Shown here in pieces: positions 34,808-43,805 of a stretch of DNA of 64,000 bases (its first letter is position 1; each line of letters opens with the position of its first letter). Source of the stretch: Nocardia arthritidis (GTDB taxonomy: Bacteria > Actinomycetota > Actinomycetes > Mycobacteriales > Mycobacteriaceae); assembly GCF_011801145.1 (NCBI RefSeq), contig NZ_CP046172.1, forward strand, positions 9,238,001-9,302,000, written 5' to 3'. The notes beneath the pieces are model-generated. The model made no database searches, had not been told where the DNA came from, and saw only the letters and a list, made by a program, of their open reading frames with translations. The position numbers and the translations under genes are program-made.

Positions 34808-36010
34808 CTATACCTGCGCCGAATGCTTCGGCTCGGCGACGGATTCGGTGTCGGCCGGCCATTCGTTGACATTGTCACCGCTCACCGGATCCCGCCGCGA
34901 ACGCAGATAGATCGCCGCCGAAAGCGCGATCAGCAGCGCGAACACCACCAGCACCCCGGGCAGCCCGCCGATGAAGTGGGCCAGCGCCCAGCAGATCGCG
35001 CCCGCGATACCGGCCAGCGGCAGGGTGAGCAGCCAGGCGACGGTCATCCGGCCCATCACGCCCCAGCGCACCTCGGCGCCCTTGCCGAGGCCGGTGCCGA
35101 GGATGGATCCGGTGGCGGTCTGCGTGGTCGACAGCGGCAGGCCGAAGTGCGCCGAGCTGAGAATGATTGCCGCCGAAGCGGTCTCGGCGGCAAGGCCCTG
35201 CGGTGAGTCGATCTCGACCAGACCCTTGCCGAGCGTGCGGATGATGCGCCAGCCGCCGAGGTAGGTGCCGAGTGCGATGGCGAGGGCGCAGGCGGCCATC
35301 ACCCACAGCGGCATATCGGCGTTCTTGGTGAGGGTGCCGTGCGCGACCAGCGCCAGGAAGATGACGCCCATGGTCTTCTGCGCGTCGTTGGTGCCGTGCG
35401 CGAGCGAGACCAGCGCGGCCGAACCGATCTGACCCCAGCGGAAACCCTCGCTCACCTTCTCCGGATCGGAGCGGCGGGTGATCCGGTAGACCGCCCAGGT
35501 GCCGATGGCCGAGACCAGCGCGGCGACGATCGGCGCGAGCACGGCGGGCAGAATGATCTTGGTCACCACCCCGTCCGCGCCCTTCGCCCATATCACCCCG
35601 CCCCAGCCGAGCGCGGCGATGGTCGCGCCGATCAACCCGCCGAACAGCGCGTGCGACGAACTCGACGGCAGGCCGAACAGCCAGGTGAGCAGGTTCCAGA
35701 GAATGCCGCCGACCAGACCGGCGAACACGATGATCAACAGATCGTGTCCGTGGACCGCGTCCAGCCGGACGATGCCCTTGGCAACGGTCGCGGCGACCGC
35801 GACGGAGAGGAAGGCGCCCAACAGATTGAGCACCGCGGACAACGCGACGGCCACCTTGGGCGGCAGCGCACCGGTGGCGATGGAGGTCGCCATCGCATTG
35901 GCGGTGTCGTGAAAACCGTTGGTGAAATCGAATGCGAGTGCCGTGATGATGACGATCAATAGAACAAGTAGTTCACCGGTCACACCTACAGTGTGCGGTA
36001 CCGCGTTCAT
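34808..36010 (-). CDS. pitA: PiT-family inorganic phosphate transporter
   Basis: A 400-residue membrane protein with about ten membrane segments. The two family signatures are FDFTNGFHDTANAMATSI in the N-terminal half and SLAHGTNDAQKTMGVIF in the C-terminal half, each with the Asn-Asp phosphate site. It moves metal-phosphate by proton symport at low affinity. The start at 36010 is preferred to a longer frame that lacks family similarity. First gene of its operon. Confidence 0.9.
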   Translation of the reverse strand: MNAVPHTVGVTGELLVLLIVIITALAFDFTNGFHDTANAMATSIATGALPPKVAVALSAVLNLLGAFLSVAVAATVAKGIVRLDAVHGHDLLIIVFAGLVGGILWNLLTWLFGLPSSSSHALFGGLIGATIAALGWGGVIWAKGADGVVTKIILPAVLAPIVAALVSAIGTWAVYRITRRSDPEKVSEGFRWGQIGSAALVSLAHGTNDAQKTMGVIFLALVAHGTLTKNADMPLWVMAACALAIALGTYLGGWRIIRTLGKGLVEIDSPQGLAAETASAAIILSSAHFGLPLSTTQTATGSILGTGLGKGAEVRWGVMGRMTVAWLLTLPLAGIAGAICWALAHFIGGLPGVLVVFALLIALSAAIYLRSRRDPVSGDNVNEWPADTESVAEPKHSAQV

Positions 36011-36072
36011 TGATTGCCAAACGGTTGCCCAATGCCGGGCAGACATCGGCATGCTTTAGCATGAACGTCTTC

Positions 36073-37335
36073 TTACAACCCGAAGCTCGAACAGCCCGTC
36101 GGCGCGGGCTTTCCGGCGAAGCGATCCTCGATCCAGCCGGTGGCCCCGGGAATGCCGCTGAGGCCGACCACCGAGTGTTCGCCGAGGTAGACCTCCAAAC
36201 GCACCTGGGCGCCCTGCCCGCACCAGTCGTGATAGAGGTTGGTCGCGCTGGCCAGCGGGATCCAGAATTCGTTCGCGCCGTGATACAGGAATACCGGCAC
36301 CGTCGGCGCGCTCGCGCCCAACCGGTTCTCGGCCAGGATCCGCCGCACCATCGGCAGCTCGGTGGGCGCCTTCTGGTCGGTGAACGTCTGCACCGTCAGC
36401 GGCGCGACCGCGCCGAGCACGCCCTCCGCGTTGACACACATATCGCGTCCGAGCCGGGCCAGCCGCCAGCCGTTGTCGTTCATCAGCTCGAGCATCTCGG
36501 GATACTCTCTGGCCAGGCCGAGGGTCGCGGCCAGGAAGACACCCGATGCGGCGTTCTTGCCGTTCATCGTGGCGAGCAGCAGGCCGAAATCGGCGGGCAC
36601 GCCGCCGAATGCCGCGCCGACCAGGTGCACGTCGGGCGCGTACTCGGGGGCGAGCTGGGCGGCCCAACCGCTTGCGATGGCGCCGCCCGAATATCCGGTG
36701 ACCACGACGGGCGCGTCCGGACGCAATCCGAGTTCCGGTGTGCCGATCGCGGCGCGGATGGCGTCGAGCACCGCGTGCCCGGCCATCCGGCCCGCGGCGT
36801 ACGCCTGCCGAGGACCCTCGTGATCCGGAATCACCACCGCGTATCCCTTGGCCAGGGAGATATTGGTCTCGAACATCTTGTCGGACGAACCCTGCCGCAG
36901 CTTGTAGGAGGGCGCGCATTTGTTGCCGAGCGAGTCGATCGCGGCGTTGTACGAAACCAGCGGGCGCGGACCGGATCCCGGCCACGGCGCGACCGGGACG
37001 AGCAATGTCGCGACCACCGGCACCGGATTGTCCTTGGCGTCGGTGGACCGCAGCAGCAGCTCGGTCGAGGTCACCGGGACCGTGCCGGATGGTGTTCCAC
37101 CCGGACGGGATGCGAGAACCGTTCCGGGAGCGAGCTTTTCGAATCCCAGCGGAGGCGAGTAGAAGGGATCGTCCAGCGGCGTCGGCAGGATATCCGCGGG
37201 AATCCGTGCGGGATTGAGTAATTCACCGACCGGATCGGCATGTGCACCGGGTGCGAGCAGTGCGGCCGCGATGGCGAGGGCCGCCGTGAAACTCCCGAAC
37301 ATCCGCGCGCCGCGCAGACACCTCACACTCCGCAC
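36073..37335 (-). CDS. Secretory lipase (LIP family)
   Basis: A 420-residue exported alpha/beta hydrolase. It has a signal peptide with an Arg-rich head and ends near PGAHADP. The nucleophile elbow is GYSGGA near 210, the segment YNAAIDSLGNKCAPSYKL is typical of family PF03583, and LYHGANEFWIPL and GEHSVV supply the Asp/Glu and His region. GTG 37335 or ATG 37302 could be the start; both leave a good signal peptide. It likely cleaves triacylglycerols or other host or environmental esters. Confidence 0.85.
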   Translation of the reverse strand: MRSVRCLRGARMFGSFTAALAIAAALLAPGAHADPVGELLNPARIPADILPTPLDDPFYSPPLGFEKLAPGTVLASRPGGTPSGTVPVTSTELLLRSTDAKDNPVPVVATLLVPVAPWPGSGPRPLVSYNAAIDSLGNKCAPSYKLRQGSSDKMFETNISLAKGYAVVIPDHEGPRQAYAAGRMAGHAVLDAIRAAIGTPELGLRPDAPVVVTGYSGGAIASGWAAQLAPEYAPDVHLVGAAFGGVPADFGLLLATMNGKNAASGVFLAATLGLAREYPEMLELMNDNGWRLARLGRDMCVNAEGVLGAVAPLTVQTFTDQKAPTELPMVRRILAENRLGASAPTVPVFLYHGANEFWIPLASATNLYHDWCGQGAQVRLEVYLGEHSVVGLSGIPGATGWIEDRFAGKPAPTGCSSFGL

Positions 37336-37434
37336 GCGCCGAAACCCTCCAGAACCGAACCAACCGCCATTGCAGTGTGATCGGAGCGCGGCGGAATATG
37401 GAGCCCATATTTACAGTGGCACAGCGGAATTCGC

Positions 37435-38979
37435 TCAACCAGCGCCCGGCAGCAGCGCACGCACCGCATCGATCGTGTCGACATCGGCCGGATCCTTGTC
37501 GGGGCGGTAGCGAACCACCCGGGCGAAGCGCAGCGCGACGCCGCCCGGATAGCGCGGGCTCACCTGCACGCCGTCCAAGGCGATCTCCACGACCAGTTCG
37601 GGGCGCAGGTAGACCGCGTATTCGTCACGCGCACGTTCGTGCAGCGGGAATTCCGCTGTCTGCCAACGCAATAGCTCATCGGTGAGGCCCTTGAAGGTTT
37701 TGCCGACCATCACCGGCTCACCGGTTTCCGGATCGCGTGCGCCGAGATGCAGATTGGACAGGAAACCGGTGCGGCGGCCGTAACCCCATTCGGCGCCGAG
37801 CACCAGCAGGTCGAGCGTATGCGTCGGTTTGATCTTCTGCCAGGAACGGCCGCGGCGGCCCGCCGCGTACGGCGCGGTGAGCGATTTGATCATCACACCC
37901 TCGTGTCCGGCGGCCAGCGCACCGTCGAAATATTCGGCGGCGGCCTCGCCATCGGGCCGGACCAGCGCGGGCATGCTGTGCGCGGCGGCGACCTTGGCCA
38001 GCGCGATACGGCGCTCGTGCAGTGGCGCGTCCAGCAGATCTTGCCCGTCGAGGTGCAGACAGTCGAAGAAATAGGGGTGCAGCAACAGATCTCGGGTAGT
38101 GCTTGCGCCCGGTGGGATGAGGGTCGGGTCCAGCACGGCGAACCGGCTCATCGTCTCCTGGAATGGGCGAGGGCGGCCGGAATCGTTGAGCGCCAACGTC
38201 TCTCCGTCCAACACCACGCTGGTGCAGTCCAGTTCCGCGACCAACCGCACCAGCTCCGGCACGCTCGCGGTGATATCGCGCAGCGTCCTGGTGAATACCC
38301 ATACCTGAGAGTCGTTGCGGTGCACCTGTATTCGCGCGCCGTCCATTTTGAGCTCGACGATCACCTCGGCGAGCTCGGTCAGCGCCTCGTCCAATGATGC
38401 GCCGGGCGAGGCCAGCATCGGCTGGATCGGCCTGCCGACCGTCAGCCGGAATTCGGTGAGCGCCGCCGCGCCGCCGCTCATCGCGGCCACCGCGGTGACC
38501 GGCAGTTGACCAGAGAGCATGTAGGCCCGGCGCACCAGCTCCAGCGGAACGCCCGCGGCCTGGGCCACCGCCTCGGCCACGATCGCGGTGAGCGCGCCCT
38601 GTCGCAGCTCCCCGGTCAGCAGGCGGATGAAGAATCCCTGCTCGGCCTCGGTGGCCGCCCGCCACAATTCGGCGAGCAGCTCCCTGCGGCGGGCCGCCGA
38701 ACCCGTGCCCGATACGGCGGCCAGCTCGGTGAGCGTCGTGTCGACCGCCGAAACCGTCAGCGTCGCAACGGCGGCCGGTTCCTGTGCCAATCCGGCCACG
38801 GTGCGCCAGCCCGTGCCGATCCGGCCCTGCAAGAGCTCGCCGGACACCCAGGCCACCACCGCGGCGAGTTCGCCGGGCGCGGCCGCGCTCAGCAACCCGG
38901 CCAGCGCGGCGATCTTCGCCTTGCGTGACCTGGTCGCGCGCACATTCTCCGAGGCTTGCACCACGTCAGCGAACAACAC
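37435..38979 (-). CDS. ligB: ATP-dependent DNA ligase (LigB type)
   Basis: A 514-residue ligase starting at GTG, giving an N-terminus (MLFADVVQASENVRATRSR) like mycobacterial LigB. Domains: N-terminal DNA-binding part (1-195), nucleotidyltransferase with motif I ELKMDGARIQ (Lys forms the AMP adduct), DGETLAL (motif III), GHEGVMIKS (motif IV) and WQKIKPTH (motif V), and an OB domain ending in RFARVVRYRPDK. It is an extra ligase beside the essential NAD-dependent one. Divergent from ramB. Confidence 0.9.
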   Translation of the reverse strand: MLFADVVQASENVRATRSRKAKIAALAGLLSAAAPGELAAVVAWVSGELLQGRIGTGWRTVAGLAQEPAAVATLTVSAVDTTLTELAAVSGTGSAARRRELLAELWRAATEAEQGFFIRLLTGELRQGALTAIVAEAVAQAAGVPLELVRRAYMLSGQLPVTAVAAMSGGAAALTEFRLTVGRPIQPMLASPGASLDEALTELAEVIVELKMDGARIQVHRNDSQVWVFTRTLRDITASVPELVRLVAELDCTSVVLDGETLALNDSGRPRPFQETMSRFAVLDPTLIPPGASTTRDLLLHPYFFDCLHLDGQDLLDAPLHERRIALAKVAAAHSMPALVRPDGEAAAEYFDGALAAGHEGVMIKSLTAPYAAGRRGRSWQKIKPTHTLDLLVLGAEWGYGRRTGFLSNLHLGARDPETGEPVMVGKTFKGLTDELLRWQTAEFPLHERARDEYAVYLRPELVVEIALDGVQVSPRYPGGVALRFARVVRYRPDKDPADVDTIDAVRALLPGAG

Positions 38980-39073
38980 AGCCTCGACGGTAATCCGGCG
39001 GTGTGACACATTGCTCGCCTCGCGTGTTAATCGGCCATTGGCATGTATGCGAAGGTCTCCATAAACTGGTCGC

Positions 39074-40480
39074 ATGGCCAAGACATATGTCGGGGCGCGG
39101 CTTCGGCAGCTGCGCACCGAACGCGGGCTGAGCCAGGTCTCGCTGGCACAGAAGCTGGAGATCTCGGCCAGTTACCTCAACCAGATCGAACACGATGTGC
39201 GCCCGCTCACCGTGCCGGTGCTGTTGCGCATCAGCGAGGTATTCGGCGTCGATGCGACCTTCTTCTCCTCCCAGGACGACACCCGGCTGATCGCCGAACT
39301 CCAGGAGGTCGTGATGGATCAGGAGCTCGCCATCGAGGCCGATACCCAGGAGATCGCGGATATGGTCTCGGCCCACCCCAGCCTGGCCCGCGCCATGGTC
39401 AATATGCATCGGCGCTACCGCAACACCTCCGCCCAGCTGGCCGCCGCCACCGAGGATCGTTTCGCCGACGGCTCGGGCAGCGCCGCGATCAGCAAACCGC
39501 ACGAGGAGGTGCGCGACTACTTCTATCAGCGGCAGAACTACATTCACGAATTGGATACCGCCGCAGAGGAATTGACCGCGCGCATCCGTTTCCACGGCGG
39601 CGATGTGAGCAGTGAGGTCGCGCGCAGGCTGCGCGCGCACGAGGTGCGCATCGTCGAGCGCATCGATCTCGGCGAGGGCGTCCTGCACCGCTACGACCGG
39701 GACACCAGGCAGCTGGAGATCGCACCGCACCTGTCCGGCGGGCAGCGCACCTTCAAACTCGCCGCCGAACTCGCTTATTTCGAATGCGGCGATCTGCTCG
39801 AAAAGTTGGTCGAGGAGGGCAATTTCGTCTCCGAGGACACCCGCAAGCTGGCCATGCTCGGGCTCGCCAACTATTTCGCCGCGGCAACAGTGTTGCCCTA
39901 CACGCATTTTCATGAGGTGGCCGAGGATTTCCGCTACGACATCGAGCGACTCTCGGCCTTCTTCACCCAGAGTTACGAGACCATCTGCCATCGGCTTTCG
40001 ACACTGCAGCGGCCCAAGTTGCGCGGCGTCCCCTTTTCCTTCGTGCGGGTGGACCGGGCCGGAAATATGTCGAAACGCCAGTCCGCCACCGGATTCCACT
40101 TCTCCTCCAGCGGCGGCACCTGCCCGCTGTGGAATGTGTACGAGACCTTCGCCTACCCGGGCAAGATCATGACCCAGATCGCGCAGATGCCCGACGGGCG
40201 CAAATATCTGTGGGTCGCCCGCACCGTCGAGCGCCGGGCCATCCGCTACGGCCAGCCGAGCAAGATCTTCGCGATCGGGCTCGGCTGCGAGCTGCGCCAC
40301 GCGGGTCGCGTCGTCTACGCGGACGGTTTCGACCTGGACGAGGTGCAGCCCACTCTCATCGGTGCGGGCTGCCGAGTCTGCGAACGGACCAATTGTCCAC
40401 AGCGGGCATTCCCACCGCTGGGGAAAAAGCTGGATATCAGCGAGCACCGCAGTTCGGTCTCGCCGTACGTACTGAAGTGA
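39074..40480 (+). CDS. ramB: RamB-type regulator of acetate/glyoxylate metabolism
   Basis: A 468-residue protein highly similar to M. tuberculosis RamB (Rv0465c). N-terminal XRE helix-turn-helix (VGARLRQLRTERGLSQ), an IrrE/ImmA-like middle (PYTHFHEVAEDFRYDIERLS) and a C-terminal domain with GFHFSSSGGTCPLWNVYE and a Cys cluster (GCRVCERTNCPQRAF). RamB controls isocitrate lyase and glyoxylate-shunt genes in relatives. The lpd gene that lies near ramB in mycobacteria is 11.4 kb away here. Confidence 0.9.
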   Translation: MAKTYVGARLRQLRTERGLSQVSLAQKLEISASYLNQIEHDVRPLTVPVLLRISEVFGVDATFFSSQDDTRLIAELQEVVMDQELAIEADTQEIADMVSAHPSLARAMVNMHRRYRNTSAQLAAATEDRFADGSGSAAISKPHEEVRDYFYQRQNYIHELDTAAEELTARIRFHGGDVSSEVARRLRAHEVRIVERIDLGEGVLHRYDRDTRQLEIAPHLSGGQRTFKLAAELAYFECGDLLEKLVEEGNFVSEDTRKLAMLGLANYFAAATVLPYTHFHEVAEDFRYDIERLSAFFTQSYETICHRLSTLQRPKLRGVPFSFVRVDRAGNMSKRQSATGFHFSSSGGTCPLWNVYETFAYPGKIMTQIAQMPDGRKYLWVARTVERRAIRYGQPSKIFAIGLGCELRHAGRVVYADGFDLDEVQPTLIGAGCRVCERTNCPQRAFPPLGKKLDISEHRSSVSPYVLK

Positions 40481-40754
40481 ACATCGACGTGACGGCCGAA
40501 TTCGCTGTCGCCCATGTCTTCTCACCTATGTGACCGAAATCTCCATCGCGCCGGGCATTCTCGCCGACTGCCGGGTATCCGCGCGGGCAATCGGCTGCCA
40601 TGACTTCTGGTGCCCACGAAATTGTGGTGCGCGGAGTATATTTCGCCGTGTCGATCCGCCAGCCTAGACTGTCCTGGCTTGCGCGGGACCGAAAACACTT
40701 CTGTCTCTTATAGATCCCACGCAGGCGATGATTCGGTCGAACCAGAGGATCACC

Positions 40755-41396
40755 ATGAGAGTCAAGAAGATTGGCGCAGCGGCCATCTTCACCATCGCGG
40801 CCATGGGCATCGCGGGAGGCGTCGCGCATGCCGACCCGGCACCGGGCTCGACCGACGCGGTTCCGTATACGGTGCACGGCGCCGAGCACGGCGTCGCCTT
40901 CGAGATCTCGCGATCCGCCGACGGAAAGAGCCTGGCCGCCAACCTGTCCGGCGGCACGTTCACGGTGACCGAATCCGCGTTGAACATCACCGATCCGACG
41001 GGCGCGGTCGTCGCGAGCGTACCGCTGACCATCGAATTCGAGCAAGGCACCGTCGACCTGCGGCCACAGGTCGACGCGACCGGCACCCATCTCACCGCCG
41101 AACCGATCGGCACCTGGCACCAGAGCTCGCCCAAAGAGCGCAGCTCCTGGAGCGGGGCCGCCCTCGGCGGCTTCATCGGCGCCACCCTCGGCATGCTCGG
41201 CATCCTGGGTGGCCCGCTCGTCATCGTCACCTTCTTGGGCGGAGCCTTGATCGGCGGCCTCATCGGCTACGGAATCGGCGCGGCCATCCCCAATTCCGAT
41301 ATTCCGGACCGCTGGGACTACATCGAACCGCAGAGGTCCGATCCGCCGTCCATACCGGGCTGCTACCCGCGTAACGCCCTGTACCCCCACTGCTGA
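40755..41396 (+). CDS. Secreted/membrane-associated protein, unknown function
   Basis: A 213-residue protein with a Sec signal peptide (VKKIGAAAIFTIAAMGIAGG, cleaved near AHADP). A beta-rich domain (VAFEISRSADGKSLAANLSG) is followed by a Gly-rich hydrophobic segment with GxxxG spacing (GGFIGATLGMLGILGGPLVI) and an aromatic Pro-rich tail. Proteins of this layout are common in Nocardia. GAGGA precedes the ATG. The 274-bp gap before it holds no recognised gene. Confidence 0.72.
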   Translation: MRVKKIGAAAIFTIAAMGIAGGVAHADPAPGSTDAVPYTVHGAEHGVAFEISRSADGKSLAANLSGGTFTVTESALNITDPTGAVVASVPLTIEFEQGTVDLRPQVDATGTHLTAEPIGTWHQSSPKERSSWSGAALGGFIGATLGMLGILGGPLVIVTFLGGALIGGLIGYGIGAAIPNSDIPDRWDYIEPQRSDPPSIPGCYPRNALYPHC

Positions 41397-41405
41397 TGAA
41401 CGCCG

Positions 41406-41548
41406 TCATGTCTCCCGCAGCCCGAGCCTGCGATGCAGGCGACGCGGCGCTGCGGGAGCCCACCAGTTGGCGGTCCCGAGCAGCCGCATGACGGCGGACA
41501 CGAGCAGTCCGCGGACCACGGTGGCATCGACGACGAAGGCCCGCACCG
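41406..41548 (-). pseudogene. Relic of an MMPL transporter, C-terminal fragment only
   Basis: Translation of the minus strand from 41548 gives FVVDATVVRGLLVSAVMRLL, then GTANWWAPAAPRRLHRRLG and LRET before TGA at 41406. This is the well-known C-terminus of actinobacterial MMPL exporters (VDATVVR, NWWAP, RRLHRR). The roughly 650 residues that should precede it are missing; the MFS gene lies directly beyond. The fragment breaks off exactly at a 20-bp inverted repeat (41532-41576). It cannot be functional. Confidence 0.75.
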
Positions 41549-41576
41549 GAATTGTGTTCCGGTGCGGGCCTTCGTC
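41532..41576. terminator. 20-bp perfect hairpin at the MMPL breakpoint
   Basis: Positions 41532-41551 and 41557-41576 are exact complements around a 5-nt loop (core GGCCCGCACCGGAA). It lies between convergent genes and would stop transcription from both sides. One arm is MMPL coding sequence, so the other arm is an inverted copy of it. Confidence 0.8.
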
Positions 41577-41608
41577 ATTCGTCGACCAAGCCGTATTCGG
41601 CCGGTGGC

Positions 41609-42841
41609 TCAGGCGGCCGGTGTCGCCCTCCGCTGCAGACGCATGCCGACCAGTGTCAGCGCGAAGGCCGCGACCAACAGCAGCGCCAGCGTCCAGGCCA
41701 GGATCGAAAAGCCGTGCGGGGCGGCGGCCGCCGCGACGATCGGGCCGGCGGTGGCGCCGACGTAGAAGCTGAACATGGCGACCGAGGTTGCGGCGGCGCG
41801 GGATTCGCCACCGAGCTCGCCCGCGCTCTGCAACACCGCGGGCCCGATGGTGCCGAGCCCGCCGACCATGACGGCCAGCAGCACGGTCAGCACTCCGAGG
41901 TGCGTGCCCTCGAAGGTGGCGACGACCATCGCGGCGGCGGCCACCAGCACGCCGAGCACGATCTGCGCCGGCTTCGTCAGCCGGGACAGCGGCACGGCGA
42001 GCAGCGGTAGCGCCACCATGACGGGCAGTGCACCCGCCCGCAGGGTGAGCAGTTCACCGGAGCCCTTGACCAGGCCGGTGAGCTCGATGCCGGTGTAGAC
42101 GCCGACCATTACCGACATGCTGAGCGCGCCCGCCGCCAGCATCGGCAGCAGCGCCCTGATCCGCAGCACCGCCGGGATGGCGGCATAGCTGTGCAGCAGC
42201 GGTTTGTCCGTGCCGGTCGGCACGTCGTCCAGCATGACCGCGCGCTGGGCGAGGGCAAGTGCCGCGAAAACGATTGCGGAGCCGATGAATACGACGCGCC
42301 AGGGGAAGGCGGCGACCACCGTCTGCGAGACGATCTGCGCGATCACCGTCGCGGCGAGGAACGAGGTGGCCACCGACATGGTCACCACGGCGCGATGCGC
42401 CGGGGCGATCCGGGTGGCGACATAGGCCATGATCGCGGGCGGAATCGACCCGACGACCAGCCCCTGCACCACTCGCAGCGCGACCGCGAGCGGCGCGCTG
42501 AACGCCAGACCGGTCAACAGGGTGACCACCGAGGCGACCAGCATTCCGGTCATCAGCACCCGGCGGTGTCCATAGCGATCGGAGAGCGGGCCGAACAGGA
42601 CGAACCCGCCGGCGTAGCCGAAGGCGAAGGCGCTGATGATCCAGGTCATCACGCCGGAGCCGACATTCCAGTCGGCCTTCATGGCGCTGAAAAGCGGTAT
42701 CGGGACATACATCTGACCGGTTGCCAGCAGTGCGGACAGTACGAGGACGGGTAGCGTGCGGCCGGTGTGCGCGCGGTGTGCCGCGCTCGTGCCGGGAACT
42801 CCGGCCGGTGCGGCCGGGAGTCGGATTGCCTGCGTTGCCAT
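41609..42841 (-). CDS. MFS transporter
   Basis: A 410-residue, 12-helix major facilitator. The loop 2-3 motif is GPLSDRYGHRRVLM and the second helix region FAFGYAGGFVLFGP; RVVQGLVVGSIPPAIMAYV resembles YnfM/AraJ-type efflux carriers. It faces a TetR gene across a 74-bp gap with two palindromes, the usual layout for drug or metabolite efflux under local repression. Substrate unknown. Confidence 0.87.
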   Translation of the reverse strand: MATQAIRLPAAPAGVPGTSAAHRAHTGRTLPVLVLSALLATGQMYVPIPLFSAMKADWNVGSGVMTWIISAFAFGYAGGFVLFGPLSDRYGHRRVLMTGMLVASVVTLLTGLAFSAPLAVALRVVQGLVVGSIPPAIMAYVATRIAPAHRAVVTMSVATSFLAATVIAQIVSQTVVAAFPWRVVFIGSAIVFAALALAQRAVMLDDVPTGTDKPLLHSYAAIPAVLRIRALLPMLAAGALSMSVMVGVYTGIELTGLVKGSGELLTLRAGALPVMVALPLLAVPLSRLTKPAQIVLGVLVAAAAMVVATFEGTHLGVLTVLLAVMVGGLGTIGPAVLQSAGELGGESRAAATSVAMFSFYVGATAGPIVAAAAAPHGFSILAWTLALLLVAAFALTLVGMRLQRRATPAA

Positions 42842-42860
42842 GCGGAGAACATTAGGGTTC

Positions 42861-42892
42861 CAACCGTTCGGTTGTCAACCAAATAGTTGGTT
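42861..42892. promoter_or_regulatory. Two adjacent palindromes between MFS and TetR genes
   Basis: CAACCG-TT-CGGTTG at 42861-42874 and AACCAA-ATAG-TTGGTT at 42877-42892 are both perfect dyads sharing the half-site AACC/GGTT. They lie in the middle of the 74-bp divergent gap and are the likely operators of the TetR protein. Confidence 0.7.
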
Positions 42893-42915
42893 TAGGCGAT
42901 GGTAATGTCGATGCC

Positions 42916-43791
42916 ATGACCACCGAGGCCGCGCCGAGCACACGGCGCAGTGATGCGACGCGGCAGGCGCTGCTGCGCGCCGCACGCGACGAATTCGCCC
43001 AATACGGCCTGGCCGGTGCGCGAGTCGATCGGATAGCCGAGGCGGCAGGGGTGAACAAGGAGCGCATCTACGGCCTGTTCGGCAGCAAGGACAAGCTGTT
43101 CGACGTGATCCTGATCGAGACCATCGATGAGTTCATGGAGATGGTCAACCCGTTGGCCGAGACCGATCCCGGTGAGTACGTCGCCAAACATTTCGACTAC
43201 CACAGCAAGCATCCACAGCTGATGCGCCTGATGCTGTGGGAGGCGCTGCACCGCGGCGACGACGAAGCGCACGATATCGATGGCAAGCGCGCCCGGCACT
43301 ACCAGCAGAAGTTCGCAAGCGCCAGCAAGCAATTCGGCGTCGACCCGGGTAACGGCGGACTGCTGCTGCTCGCGCTGTGCGGACTGTCCAACTGGAATCT
43401 CGCGATACCGCAGGTGGTCCGGCTACTGCTCGGCCCCGGCGCCGACGACAAGGCGGCCACCAGGGAATTCATGAAGGAATTCGCCAGGGCCGCCATGCGC
43501 GATCCGGAGCTGTTCACACCCGTGAAGGGTGGGGACAGCCCGAATTCACCCGAACCCGAACCCGAGCCGGATTCGGAAGCCGACAGCGCACCGGTCAACG
43601 ATATGACCAGCGCGGTCGACAGCGCCGCGGAGCGACTCCGCCTCGCCCAGGCCGCCGCCGACGCGGCCCGCGACGAGCTCGCCGCCGCACTGCGCGCCGC
43701 CAATGCGGCGGGTGCGAGCGCGAATCAGTTGGCGCGCCGGGTGTCCGGCACGCTTTCCCGTCCGGTCGTGCTCAAACTGCTTGCGGAATAA
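42916..43791 (+). CDS. TetR-family regulator with extended C-terminus
   Basis: A 291-residue regulator; about 200 would be usual. Residues 10-60 form the helix-turn-helix (RQALLRAARDEFAQYGLAGA, then VNKERIYGLFGSKDKLFDV). The ligand domain ends near 205. It is followed by an acidic linker (SPEPEPEPDSEADSAP in outline) and an Ala-rich helical tail (about 228-291) with coiled-coil character. It should repress the divergent MFS gene. The tail may mediate oligomerisation or partner contact. Confidence 0.85.
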   Translation: MTTEAAPSTRRSDATRQALLRAARDEFAQYGLAGARVDRIAEAAGVNKERIYGLFGSKDKLFDVILIETIDEFMEMVNPLAETDPGEYVAKHFDYHSKHPQLMRLMLWEALHRGDDEAHDIDGKRARHYQQKFASASKQFGVDPGNGGLLLLALCGLSNWNLAIPQVVRLLLGPGADDKAATREFMKEFARAAMRDPELFTPVKGGDSPNSPEPEPEPDSEADSAPVNDMTSAVDSAAERLRLAQAAADAARDELAAALRAANAAGASANQLARRVSGTLSRPVVLKLLAE

Positions 43792-43805
43792 CGCTATTCG
43801 CGCGA

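Noticed and set aside
40481..40754. Possible small gene between ramB and the secreted protein
   Set aside because: Open frames here have no ribosome site or recognisable protein; the only supported start is the ATG at 40755.
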